Shown: positions 16,464 through 27,771 of the stretch, piece after piece
How positions within the stretch are numbered: position 1 is the first letter of the stretch
How the letters are laid out: every line of letters starts with the position of its first letter
Assembly: GCA_954871525.1 (NCBI GenBank)
Contig: OX940864.1
Coordinates: 11,650,001 to 11,714,000 of the forward strand
Reading direction: 5' to 3'
DNA length: 64,000 bases
Source: Parietaria judaica
Lineage: Eukaryota > Streptophyta > Magnoliopsida > Rosales > Urticaceae
Made by a program: the position numbers and the translations under genes
The notes under the pieces: model-generated
Told to the model about the DNA's origin: nothing
Seen by the model: the letters and a program-made list of their open reading frames with translations, nothing else
Databases searched by the model: none

Positions 16464-17012
16464 TCATGAAGCAAATAAAATTCATAAGTAAAAGTTTGAC
16501 TTAAATGATGACTTTACTTGCCCAAATGAAAAAAAAATAGCGGTATAAGTATTTAAATTGTAATAATTTACGTTTACGTGTACCGTGAGGATCCAAATAA
16601 TTAAAAAAGATTAAAGCTAAAGCAAAATTATGTATCTATACGTGTTTGCCCATCAATATTTTCTATAGAATTAGGAGTTACTATTTTACTAAATTTTAGT
16701 ACTTTTCTCGTTATAAAAAATAATTAGAGAACTCATTTGCACAATTAACTATAACTTAAGTACTTTTACTTACTATTATACTTCCAAAGAAAATATCAGA
16801 GAAGACCCTTGAACTGTGTAATTGCGTGTAGTTTCCTTGTGAATGTGAGATTTATTTTTTGGCACTCACATCCCATATACTTTCAGAAAATAGTCATTTG
16901 GTGCTTACGTATTAGACCTTACAATAATGTTAGCGCGACACATTACTTACTCGAATGTATTTATTGATTATCAAACATGACCAATGCTCTAGATTGTGAT
17001 AATTGCTAAGTA

Positions 17013-17692
17013 CAGTAGAACCTCTATAAATTAATACTCGATAAATTAATAGTCACGATTAAATAATATTTTTGGCCGGTCCCGACTCGGGCCTAACTAG
17101 CTAAATTAATAATTCGCTAAATTTATAAGATAATAATTTTTTTAGAAAGTATATAGGTCCCAAGTGATATATAAATTAATAATTCAATATAAAAAATTAC
17201 ATAAATAATTATAAAATCACTATAAATAAAATATAACATAAATAACTATGAATTCACATTGAGTAAAAAGATAGCATTACATCACTAATCATGTAGTATT
17301 CTTAAAATATGTTTCTTTAGTAATTTGTTTCTTCTTGAAATTAATGTCCTCTTGAACTTCATCTCTACGCTTCCGAAGAGCATCAAAGGTCGGCTATCAT
17401 ATTCTCATGTTGGGCTCTTTAATATTTCAGACATTGGTACTCTAATAAAATCTTTTTAAATCATATTAATCTCTCTTGATATTCTTAATATTGATACTTT
17501 AATATTCTCGATATAATAAATTGCAATAATTTTTTGTTAGTAAAGATGTTTATATAATTATAGCTGATTAATAAATTTTTTCTTCACTTAATGTATAAAT
17601 TAATAAATTATTAATTTATATATTAATTAATAATCCGATAAGATAATATTTTTTGCCGGTTCCAACAGTATTAATTTATAGAGGTTCTACTG
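17013..17692. mobile_element. pogo/Emigrant-like MITE (Tc1/mariner)
   Basis: A 680-bp element with perfect 24-bp terminal inverted repeats starting CAGTAGAACCTCTATAAATT, flanked by TA duplications (17011-17012 and 17693-17694). The terminal sequence matches what I recall of the Emigrant/Lemi family of plant pogo-like elements. Subterminal GGCCGGTCCCGAC and TTGCCGGTTCC blocks may be binding sites. No transposase frame. Fragments of relatives lie at 10020-10100 and 11838-11935. Confidence 0.85.
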
Positions 17693-17796
17693 TATATGCA
17701 ACTGTTTAAATGTATAAAAAAGCATTGTTGCCAAAAAATAAAGTTGAAGAGGCAAATTTTACCAACATATGAAGTTTAGGACCCACTACTGTAAAT

Positions 17797-17800
<4 letters not shown>

Positions 17801-17842
<42 letters not shown>
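17801..17842. repeat. AT dinucleotide repeat
   Basis: About 21 AT units. Confidence 0.95.
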
Positions 17843-17846
<4 letters not shown>

Positions 17847-20253
17847 TTTGATATAATTAACCGTTGCATGTAATGAATGCACTATGGTATGGCATTATTA
17901 TCACCCCACGATTAATATTTAATAAGTTAGTTTTTAGAAATTATTACATCAGCTACTATGACTTAAATTCCACATATTTATTACAAGTGTCAAATTAATC
18001 GTGACTTATTAAATATTGTCCTAAATAACAGCATACTTGGCGTGCCCAAAAAGCCAAAAACAAAAGAAAAAGGGCAAGAGTGACAGGCAATGAGAATAAG
18101 AAGGCTAAAGAGAAAGGAAGAGCTCTGCTTGCTTGTAGTTTCAGATTCATGTAGTTGTGATTTCATTGTCCTTGAAAGTTCAAACTCATTCAAAATAAAT
18201 TTATAAAGTAACATCATTATATTTGTTAAAATTATGAATTTCCCACTATTCATTAGTGAGTAATTGATTGGAACATTACACATTAGAGTCGTTTGCCTTT
18301 TGAATTTTTGTTTTTTTAAGAAAAAAAAAAACTTTAATAGTTTTCAGAAGTAGTGCATTGTGTTATTAAAAAAAATTGTTTATTTTATTTTGTATACAAC
18401 GCGTGACTTGTTTGAATATATTTTTAATCAATTTTTTTAATTTATATACTTAAGTCTAACTAATTATTAACATCTTAAAGTAAGTCATAAGTTGCACGCG
18501 AGTTAATATTTTTCGTCATTCGTAAATGTATAAATGATAATGTGCTATTTTATAAAGAATACCATAATTAGTTCCAAAAATTAAAAATTAAGGGCAAAAT
18601 GCACTAATATGCAAGATTACCTAACCATTATTGCCAATTAGTCCTTCTTTATTTGATAAAATGTTTGGTGTTTTTATTTGTGGATGGTAGGGAACAAAGA
18701 GGACCCAAATTGATTCTCCTTTTAATTCTGATTTTTTTTTCCTTTCTGGTTTCTGACTTTTTAAGAATTTCATAATAATCTGCCCCAACAAAAGAAAGAG
18801 GCTTCCACTTTCAACACGGTTTTGTATGGTGGAATTTTTTTTTGAAGGACCAACCAATAATATAATTAACTTTAATTATAACTTTATTTCAGGAGAAAAT
18901 CATGATTATGCCATATTGGACCATTTGAAAATAAATTAATCAAATTTGGATAATGGGTGCAATAATAGTATTAACCCTTGATATGGAGCCCATTAAAATG
19001 GCTTTATATATATATATATTATATCTTTTAGATTTAAAAAGGGTGGTTTGTGTTCCTCAGAAAAAAAAAAACAAAACAAAAGTGGGCTAAATTTCAACAT
19101 TTGTATAGTGGGTCGGGTGCACTTGTGGGGCTTGAACTTGATTTTGGGTTGTTATTAGTTATTACTTTTATTAATTTACATTTCAATTATGTTATTGTTT
19201 TGTTATGCATCACTGTTTGGGTGTTTGTAATGATTTTTTTTTCCTATTGGAGATTACGTAGTATAGTTCCTCTGCAAAAAAAAAATTAAATAGAATGAAA
19301 AAATAGCGGATTTCATTTACGCTTTGTAAAAAGACTATTTTGTACAACAAATTTATAATAACGGACCGATATCTTTTATTTTTTTATTTTTTTATGGACC
19401 ATTTATATTTTATACAAAATTCTTTATAGAAGGACTGCTATAAAAATAGTATGTCTATTTTAAATTTATAATCTTGTTGACCTTATATCGTATATAAAAT
19501 TATTACAAAACATTATGTAGTTAATCTAAAAAATTATATAATCTCAAATATATACCAAAGTGAAGAATAAAATAACCACATTCCAAATACACACATAGAA
19601 AAAATTTAATTATCTCTATTACTAAATTATGAATTTAATTGAAATGCACTTAATAAGGACAATAGTATACCTCAAATCAAGCTCAAAATTAAATTATTGT
19701 AATAAATTCGAATGAGACTGTCAATTATAAGAACCACCTTGATTTAAGAACAAAAAAAATATAAGCATGAATGTCATATGACTAAGTTATACTTTCAGCT
19801 TTATTATCTATATTACTAAATTATAATAAATTTAAATGAGATTGAGAATTATAAATTTGTAAGAAGCGCCTTGATTTAAGAATAAAAATGTCACGTTAGT
19901 CAAGAATGTCAACTCATTTATAATGTCAAAGAAATTTGAGGTACAATGTCACCATGGAATTCAATGGTGTCGCTTTAGACGTGTGGGTTGGGTCCAATGC
20001 TAAGCAAAGGACAAATACTATACAAAAACGTCCCATTATTGGTCACATTTTAAAATCCATGGAAAAAGATGTATAAAGACATAATTTTATTATATACGTG
20101 GTTGGTCGCAATTTGATTCTAAACGACTCATTAAATTTTTTATTTTTATAATATTATAATTTGGTGCTAATAGTTTAGGGCAGATGGGTGGGGCGTGGCT
20201 TGCCCGCACCCATTGCCTATTGAGCCCGTGTTTTGTCAGGTGGTCGGTGTCGG
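17843..20253. other. Intergenic AT-rich stretch
   Basis: No gene supported. Only short chance reading frames and a short AT run near 19008-19023. Confidence 0.5.
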
Positions 20254-20556
20254 TGATGGCGCATGCTAAGATGATACGTGCATGGGAGATTTCATGATCT
20301 TGCCATCATTAATATGGCTTTATGAATGGCTGATTCTAGCCTTTATTTCTAAATTTTATTATCATGATTTGCACCATTTATTTCCATTATTTGTTTCTTA
20401 TTTTGCACTCTTTCCTTCATCATTTCTTTTGTTCGACATTAGCTATATGTAGATATGAGATTGATGTATTTGATAGTTGATATTGAAATGAGAAAAGTTG
20501 AGTATTATACTTGCAATGCGTGTTTATCGTTTTTCTTATAGAGCGGATCTACATCA
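20254..20556 (+). repeat. 5' long terminal repeat
   Basis: 303 bp, TG...CA ends, near-identical to 21536-21839. Confidence 0.92.
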
Positions 20557-20558
20557 GT

Positions 20559-20572
20559 TGGTATCAGAGCCA
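20559..20572 (+). other. Primer-binding site, tRNA-iMet
   Basis: TGGTATCAGAGCCA, complementary to the 3' end of plant initiator tRNA-Met, 2 bp after the 5' LTR. Confidence 0.85.
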
Positions 20573-20587
20573 ACTGTTTCTACGCAG

Positions 20588-21460
20588 ATGGCGCCAAAGA
20601 AACGGGCTGTTCGAGATGCTTCCGTAGAAGACGTGCATAGACGTGACGACAACGCAGGATTACGCGCTCAAGTGGAATTGCTCACTCGTCAGGTTGCTGC
20701 GCTGTTGCAGAATCCGGTGGCTCGACAACACCAGAGAGGCGGATCCGACACCAAAAACGACTGTTGCACTCCGTTTGGTAGGAATTTCGGCGGTTATGGA
20801 CACGTGAAAAATCCACGTGAAACAGCCTCGGAAAACCGGTGGGAGTTGGCGTTTAAGGTGGATACCCCGAAGTACGACGAGTTTGCCGACGAGGAGGCGG
20901 AGTATGCCGACACCGTTTACGGTGAGCCCGTGTACGATGAATACGGCGAGTTTGCCGATGAGGAGGCGGAGTACACCGACACCGTCTACGGTAAGCCCGT
21001 CTACGATGAGTACGGCGAGTTTACTAACGAGGAGACGGAGTACGCTGACGCCGTCTACGGTGCGCCCGTGTATGATGAGTACGACGACGCCGTTTATGAC
21101 GATCCCGTGTACGACGAGGCGGGTTACGCCGAAGCCGTGTATGGCGATGTCGTATATGACGACAACATGTGCGTCGAGAAAGATGATGAGATAGTTTTGG
21201 TTTCGAGCATGGCGACCAAAGTGGTTGCACCGAGTGATTACATTGTAGTTACGGTCGTGATGACCACACGCGAGGCTGTGAAAATCAAGTTGAGCAAAAC
21301 ATGGAAACAATGGCGTGAAGTTCCCGCTCAACGACAACTTATGTACGTGAATGATCATGGTAAAGAAAAAAGTAAGCTTGAAGACATGATCAGGAGATAT
21401 CGGCGAAACTACATATCCGAGGAGGTCTTTTTTACGGCGGCGACTTTGGCGCCGACATGA
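20588..21460 (+). CDS. Gag-like protein with expanded acidic Tyr-Asp-Glu repeats
   Basis: A 290-residue open frame starting at the first ATG after the primer-binding site (MAPKKRAVRD...). Residues 1-50 (VEDVHRRDDNAGLRAQVELL) resemble the coiled-coil start of Ty3/Gypsy Gag. Residues about 83-94 (NRWELAFKVDTP) resemble the next Gag block. The remaining capsid and the zinc knuckle are missing. Residues about 96-190 are instead a tandem array of a 13-23-residue unit built on YDEYGEFADEEAEYADTVYG, five times with decay. It looks like an amplified form of the acidic linker seen before the protease in such polyproteins. Residues 195-290 are unrecognised and end in a basic stretch. The frame has stayed open, but function is unknown. 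Confidence 0.6.
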   Translation: MAPKKRAVRDASVEDVHRRDDNAGLRAQVELLTRQVAALLQNPVARQHQRGGSDTKNDCCTPFGRNFGGYGHVKNPRETASENRWELAFKVDTPKYDEFADEEAEYADTVYGEPVYDEYGEFADEEAEYTDTVYGKPVYDEYGEFTNEETEYADAVYGAPVYDEYDDAVYDDPVYDEAGYAEAVYGDVVYDDNMCVEKDDEIVLVSSMATKVVAPSDYIVVTVVMTTREAVKIKLSKTWKQWREVPAQRQLMYVNDHGKEKSKLEDMIRRYRRNYISEEVFFTAATLAPT

Positions 21461-21535
21461 GCGTGGCGATGGCGGGGGTGGTATGACAGAACGACGGCTA
21501 AAATTCGGGACGGATTTTTTCGACGCCCGAGAGAA

Positions 21536-21839
21536 TGATGGCGCATGCTAAGATGATACGTGCATGGGAGATTTCATGATCTTGCCATCATTAATATGGC
21601 TTTATGAATGGCTGATTCTAGCCTTTATTTCTAGATTTTATTATCATGATTTGCACCATTTATTTCCATTATTTGTTTCTTATTTTGCACTCTTTCCTTC
21701 ATCATTTCTTTTGTTCGACATTAGCTATATGTAGATATGAGATTGATGTATTTGATAGTTGATATTGAAATGAGAAAAGTCGAGTATTATACTTGCAATG
21801 CGTGTTTATCGTTTTTTCCTATAGAGCGGATCTACATCA
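21536..21839 (+). repeat. 3' long terminal repeat
   Basis: 304 bp, TG...CA ends, near-identical to the 5' LTR. Confidence 0.92.
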
Positions 21840-22069
21840 GTCGGTATTCACGAAAAACAACGGAAGCCTTGTCCCGTTGCATATTCATTCTATTTTGAAA
21901 CTAAAATTAAAGTAATAAAAGAATATGAATCATGTTGTTCGTCTTTAAAATTCAAGTAGGGTACTCACTTAAAAATAAAAAGACCTAAAAAACCCGTGTC
22001 TAAGTCAATTTAGGACTTGAATTTCACCGAACAGCATAATATCAGGAAGGGCAGGCCAACAAATGAAGG

Positions 22070-22298
22070 GTTTTTTTTTTTTTTTTAATGGGGTGGCACT
22101 ATTGGCCAAGGTTACATGTACTCGTGTTACAAGATATATTGTCAAGGTAAGAACAACCGATACTATTGACCGCATGCACTGTCGACCAAGATTACATATA
22201 TACGCAATTTGTGCGTCTCAATGGATTGAACTCAAGATCTCGTGAAGAGTCTTATTGTAGTGGATTTACTAGTAGCCCAAGCAAGCTTGATTAACAAT
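22070..22298 (-). mobile_element. SINE with oligo-A tail
   Basis: Read on the minus strand, the unit has a B-box-like GAGTTCAATCC about 65 bp in and ends in 16 A residues. It is flanked by AACAAATGAAGG (22058-22069) and AACAAACGAAGG (22299-22310), a 12-bp duplication with one mismatch. The A box is unclear. It differs in sequence from the SINE at 15674. Confidence 0.7.
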
Positions 22299-22857
22299 AA
22301 CAAACGAAGGTTTAAATGGGCTCAAATATATGTGTACATATATATATTATTCGTATTTCTCATGTGTATTATTTTGCAAATAAAAGAGGAAAAGAAAAAC
22401 ATATCTACCACCAAAAGCCAAATAAACATAATGGCCCATCAACTTTCAGTCTTCAAATATTCAATAACAATTTTGCCCCTTTATACAAGCCTATTTTGTC
22501 TTTTCCTTGGGCAAAAAACCTTATCATAATCTTTCTCTTCTTTTTAAAATTTGTATCTATTATATAAGATGTGATTCGGAATGGCCAAATTTATTTTTCT
22601 AAAATACTCATAACATGTCTCAAAATTCAATGAAAGATGTAACTTTGCTCATATTATAATGTAAAGTTCATGCACATGAACATATTCCTTTGATATTTTC
22701 CATCATTATCAAATCAAGTTTAGTTCAATTAGTTAAAAATATTGCGACCCAAAAGAATTAGGTTATGTTTCGTTTGCACGTGTGTATCAAGTAGAGCATT
22801 GAAAATTTATTAAGTACTATATTGAGAAAATTCTTTTAGACTATTTCTTGTTATTGT

Positions 22858-22935
22858 GAGTCCCCGGTCTGAGTCTTAGCTGCCACATCATCACCGTGAA
22901 GATGGAAGCTGTCCGAAGTCAGTTTCCGGGCTGCA
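22858..22935 (-). other. Possible orphan terminal exon
   Basis: Minus strand: a polypyrimidine tract and acceptor (TTCTGTTCTTGCAG) are followed by a short open frame containing FHLHGDDVAAKTQTGDSQ and a stop. Composition is less AT-rich than the flanks. No partner exons were found, and I do not recognise the peptide. It may be a captured fragment or chance. Confidence 0.2.
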
Positions 22936-23538
22936 AGAACAGAATGAAAGGTAGAAAAGAAGAATTAGAATAGGATCGCAATACACAACAGAAAAGCCCT
23001 AATTCTCTAATTAAGCTAACCTAGATCTATTCTAAACTTCTAGGGTTTAGGAATTAGTACGTGGAAAACATAATGGGAACATTGTAAAGTTAAAATAATT
23101 TGATCTTGTATTCATAGTAGTAGCACTGGGTTTAATTTAGGACCGGCTATTCACGACTTGTGTCATTAATTTGTCGAATTCATGCCGTATTTTATTTTAT
23201 TTTCACGTATATATAATCAATGTTACAATACTTAATAACATGAATTGATTTCATTAAAGTAAATATATTGTTGGTTAATTTGGGTAGTAATATTGTAATC
23301 ATCGTGTCGTGTTCACCTATAATTTAAACGCATTTAACAGTATTATGTATGCGTATTTAAAATCTTAAATCGCCCCAAACTTATTTACACCGCCCCGCGT
23401 CTTATTCAGCCAATGTTATATAATACTCGTAAACAAGCAACTCAAAAAAAAAATACTAATCAACAATAATTGGCTCAATGTTTACTAGATCAATTTGAGA
23501 TATTAAATAGTAGTATATATGAAATTTGAAGTAGTTTT

Positions 23539-23823
23539 AGAGTTGCAACTCACGACCTCGTCACTCATCGCGATCGAAATTGCCAAAATCGTCAAAACAG
23601 CCGTCGCGATGCGTCGCGATTTCCCCCCCTCCCTCGGATCGGTGACGTGGCGACTCCCCATTGGGCGAGACGAACTCCCCACGGATCAGCTTCAGGCGTC
23701 GCGATTCTCACGCCACGTCGCGACAAATCGCGATTCCTCTCTCCACGTCGCGACAAATCGCGAACTTCAAAAACACGCCGCGACTCGTTGCGATTCCGTG
23801 CAGGCGTCGTGAGTTGCAGCTCT
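23539..23823. mobile_element. Mutator-like MITE, CpG-rich
   Basis: A 285-bp element with 18-bp terminal inverted repeats (AGAGTTGCAACTCACGAC at left, one mismatch at right). A perfect 10-bp TSD, AAGTAGTTTT, flanks it (23529-23538, 23824-23833); 9-11 bp is typical of Mutator-like elements. The interior is very rich in CpG and in the palindrome TCGCGA. A 21-bp block containing TCGCGACAAATCGCGA occurs twice, 30 bp apart (23713-23733 and 23743-23763). The short frames through it are by-products of composition. Confidence 0.85.
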
Positions 23824-24459
23824 AAGTAGTTTTCATGTCGTACAACAAGAGTATGGTCCACAAGTCAACAAATAATAAGAAAAGATGCCACGTATGTCTC
23901 GTCCAAGACCACTCAACTACTAGAAAAACGACATTACAGCACATAAAACGTATCTACAATTTTTTAATTTTATTTTTTATAATACATTATAAGGATCGTA
24001 GCGTCAGCGGATATCCACATTTTTTAGTAGATGAAAAAGTACTAAAAAAAATTAATAATACAAAAATATGAAAACAAATTATTAAAAAAAATTAAAAAAA
24101 AAAGTTCATAAAAATAGTAACTCTATCTAGTTTATATATATATAAAAGAGTTGATAAAGGAGAGACATAAATAATAATACAAATTATTAAAACATGAGTA
24201 AAATTACGTGAAAGTGACATATTTATCTCTATTAACGCTTTTAATAAAAAAATAATTAATTTTATTGTACTGTGAATATTTTTTTTTAATACAAAAAATT
24301 TTGAGCACCCGTCAGCACAATTGACTATGACTAAAATACTTTTACATATATTATATCTAAATTATAGTATATTGCATAAATTTAATTATATGTGATAGAA
24401 ATAAAAGCACAATATTCCTTGTCGGATTGCCTGAGATACTCGTTTTAAGGTCATGTATT

Positions 24460-24998
24460 CAGGGACGGAACTACAGCATAGCCAACCAGGGCCGCGCTCC
24501 CCCCCAAAATTTTCTGAGCTAGTTCAACACGATTTCACGGCGGCTTTATTATGGTCCCTAACCTAACCCAGCGGCCCCCCATTTTTCAATGTGAGTTATT
24601 GGAAGAAGAAGACGATGCAGCGTCGCCATTGAAGAGCTGAACAAAGCTTCGTTTTTATTGCAGAGGAGAGAGAAAGTTTAGAATATAAATGTTAAATGTA
24701 GTCTTTTACAGTAGAAAAGTTGAAGGGCCTTACTTTTTCCTTTTGTTCAGTTTATGCTTTTGTTTTTATTATCTATCACTTTATTTACAGTTTAAATATT
24801 TGTATTGTTAATGATTAGCACTTAAGTGCTAAAATTTTAGTATATTACTATTAGTGGTTATTTATTAAATTGTCATTTGTACTACTTAACTTAAAATAAA
24901 ATAAATAATGTAAAGGCCTCGTTTTTTTCCCACATACGTAGAACCCTTATAAAGTTAGGACCGGCCCCCCCAATTCAGAATTTCTGGTTCCGTCGCTG
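24460..24998. mobile_element. Small non-autonomous hAT element
   Basis: 539 bp, with ends CAGGGACGGAACTA and CAGCGACGGAACCA (inward reading) and a perfect 8-bp TSD CATGTATT (24452-24459, 24999-25006). C-rich blocks lie near both ends. No coding capacity. Confidence 0.88.
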
Positions 24999-25006
24999 CA
25001 TGTATT

Positions 25007-26002
25007 ATATATATATATATATATATATACTTGTTTCATACTATAAACAAAGCGCATGAGGAAAAGCCAATAAATAAAATCTCTGAATATATTTGGCAAA
25101 TTTTTGCCCTAAGTACGACAGGCAATTCCGAGTTACGACACGAAACACAGTAGATGAAGTTTGGTTGGCGTTAAGTGACTCTATGACTTGTCGATACAAA
25201 CACGATTAGAGTTAGTTTCTTATGTTCTTAAATTACCGTCAACATTGGGTCGTCAGGTCTCATTACAAGATCGAAATCTCAACCCGTGTGAGTGATACAT
25301 CCCGAGAGTTTAGGAATTACGTAGTTACGATAACACCGTATCAAACATCAGATTTACGAGCAGTATGCACTAAATTTCTTTAAATAAAAAAGTTCCTATA
25401 ATCCCACAAACGAGCTATTAAACACCAGTTTCAATATATCAAATTTCAACCAGGGCATAATCTCGAGCTAATCGTCTAAACGAACACGAGTAATTTACCG
25501 TTATGACTTACGAGTCGCACTTATCTTTCATTTTTCCTTCCTTAGCTGCCACAACACACATTCTGTTTGATATTTTTATTTCAAACTGGATGTTTGCAAA
25601 CGATATAAAAGACTCTACCATTAACAAATGAAGTATGGAGAATATTCAGATTCAATTCTTCTCTCCTTCATCACTCATTTCCAAATATTTTCTGAACAAA
25701 ACAAGTCGATAGAAGATGAATTAAGCATAAGAAAAAAGAAAGAAGAAAAATCAAACCTTCAGCAATTTAAAAGCCCGTTAATATTATTGGGCTGGTTATT
25801 GGGCCATGTTTGATACAATATTCTCTCTCAATTATAAGCATGGTTTGAATTTTTGGGGCTTCCATTTTAAGCTATAGAGAGTTTACCACTATTTATTTAT
25901 ATACTTGAACCAAAATTTCAAATATTGGGGATACTAACCCACACTCATCGGTAACTTTTCTCTTTGTTTTATAACTAGTCGATGACTTATCACTTATCGT
26001 TT
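25007..26002. other. Intergenic stretch
   Basis: No gene supported. Begins with an AT dinucleotide run (25005-25029). Confidence 0.5.
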
Positions 26003-26421
26003 TGCGATTCTTTTTTATTTTATTTTATTTTATTCGACACAATATATTTTTTAGCGAGTTCGTTGTCGTTGTTAGACATTATCTTTAATTTGTTTAGTCG
26101 CTTATCAAGTTGACCTAGACTATTATAAGTTTTATTTCGGGCTTAATCGTAGTTTAGACCTAATTGAACTAAAAACCTATCATTCAATCTGAATTATGTA
26201 GATTCGTGAGCTAGTCTCGATTTTGATGTCCTATTGTTGTGCGCAAGTCTTTAAGTTTGGGAAGAGTTTTCGATTCTAGATCTTTGCGTGTTGAGTTTTT
26301 TCTCGTTTAAGCGATCTATGTGATATCTAGTTTAGACCACCCTACTTAGCTATGCTTAATTACCATGGTGTAAAATTTCATCTACGATTTTGAGCCCTCT
26401 TGTAATCCATCTTTCGTACTA
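26003..26421. repeat. Direct repeat, copy 1 (about 420 bp)
   Basis: Diverged direct duplicate of 27363-27771. Shared blocks in the same order include GACCTAGACTAT, GTTTGGGAAGAG, TTTAGACCACCCTAC and GCTTAATTACCATGGTGTAA. No TG...CA ends, primer site or TSD was found, so LTR status is not supported. Confidence 0.75.
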
Positions 26422-27362
26422 GTGGTTGAATTCAGTTATTGGTCCCACTGAACACTATGACTCTTCTTACGAATATAGTATGAACCTCGAAAGAAATGTT
26501 AATTAATTTATAGTACCATTGATGCGGTAATGACTGTAAATCGTCTAGGATAAATAAATGTCACTATATTTGCAGGATCATCATGTAACATTTACTATCA
26601 GCAACTTAATCTTTACATATTTTTCCATGAGAATTGTTTTTGTCGCCAAATTCCACCGTATAAGCCCAAAAACCGTTACTTTTTGGTTTGAATGTTTATG
26701 TGTGTAAATTTGTAGGCATATGTGTTTCGTATTTTAAACTTACATATTCACTATGTTTAATAATAGGTTCATGTTCGGTTAAATTACTTTTGTAGACATT
26801 TTTGTTTCGGGAAAAACAAGTTTGATGTTCATACGGTGTTCTTGAATATGTGTTTGGTGTTCTTTAATTATGTATGTTTGACCTTCTTGAGTGTTTATGG
26901 TGGTTTGTGGTGTGTGTTTCAGAGCGGTTTTGGGTTGAAATTATAAAATTGTGAACTATTTGAGTGCCATATATATTTGGAAATTTTTTCCTAAACTATT
27001 TTTTAACTATGTTTCTGGACGGCTTTAAATGGTACTAGAAGGTTATCTCGTCGCTGGGGGGTTTTGTCTTCGTCGTGAAGAGCATACACGACTGTTTGCA
27101 ACAAATGTGTAGGAAATGATGGTTCTGCGAAACACGATGTAATATTTTTATTGGGCCACTCGTACGGAAGAGCTTGCATTTACGATTCTGGAGTGCTACG
27201 AGAGGCGCTTACACAAGACTCGACTTGCGAAAGCAATAACTTTTGACTCATGTGTCTGATTTGTACGTTCTTTATATCAAATTGAAGATCGAGATCATAC
27301 CTACGCATTCCCAATATTTTCTATTTCATAATGTTTAAATTTTTTAAAATACATTTTTTCCT

Positions 27363-27771
27363 GTGATTCGAAACATTATATTTTTAACGAGTTTGTTGTC
27401 ATTATTATGCTTTATTGTCGTTATCTAGTTTTTATTATCGCTATTGAGGTGGACCTAGACTATCATAAACGTTATTTCAGGCTTAATTGTGTTTTAGACC
27501 GAATTGAAATAAAAGCGTACCGGTTTACCTGAATTCGTATGTTCATGAACTAATGCCGATTTTGATGCCCAATTGTTATTGATTTGTGCGGGAATCTTCG
27601 AGTTTGGGAAGAGTTTTTCATTCTAGATCTCTAAGTGTTGAGTTTTATCTTGCTTGAAACGATCTCCGTTGTATCAAGTTTAGACCACCCTACCTTGATT
27701 GATGCTTAATTACCATGGTGTAAATTTACGTCTACGGTTCAGAGCAGTCTTGCAATCCATGTTTTGTACTA
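27363..27771. repeat. Direct repeat, copy 2 (about 410 bp)
   Basis: Partner of 26003-26421, about 0.94 kb downstream in the same orientation. The spacing segment has no recognisable coding capacity. Confidence 0.75.

Larger units (their letters stand above)
20254..21839 (+). mobile_element. Non-autonomous LTR retrotransposon with a gag-like ORF
   Basis: A 1586-bp complete element. The 5' LTR (20254-20556, 303 bp) and 3' LTR (21536-21839, 304 bp) both run TGATGG...CATCA and differ at only a few positions, so the insertion is fairly young. The TSD is GTCGG on both sides (20249-20253, 21840-21844). A primer-binding site for initiator tRNA-Met follows the 5' LTR by 2 bp. A short purine run (GAGAGAA) precedes the 3' LTR. 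There is no protease, reverse transcriptase or integrase. The internal region encodes one 290-codon frame. The gag start looks Ty3/Gypsy-like, so it probably depends on a Ty3-type relative. Confidence 0.92.

Noticed and set aside
20660..21358. 232-codon frame on the minus strand
   Set aside because: Shadow of the repetitive gag-like frame on the plus strand; the plus frame has the right position after the primer-binding site.
23519..23861. Arg/Ser-rich frames of 60-97 codons
   Set aside because: They arise from the CpG-rich Mutator-like MITE and have no coding signature.
26003..27771. LTR retrotransposon hypothesis for the direct repeats
   Set aside because: No TG...CA ends, primer-binding site, TSD or coding region could be found.
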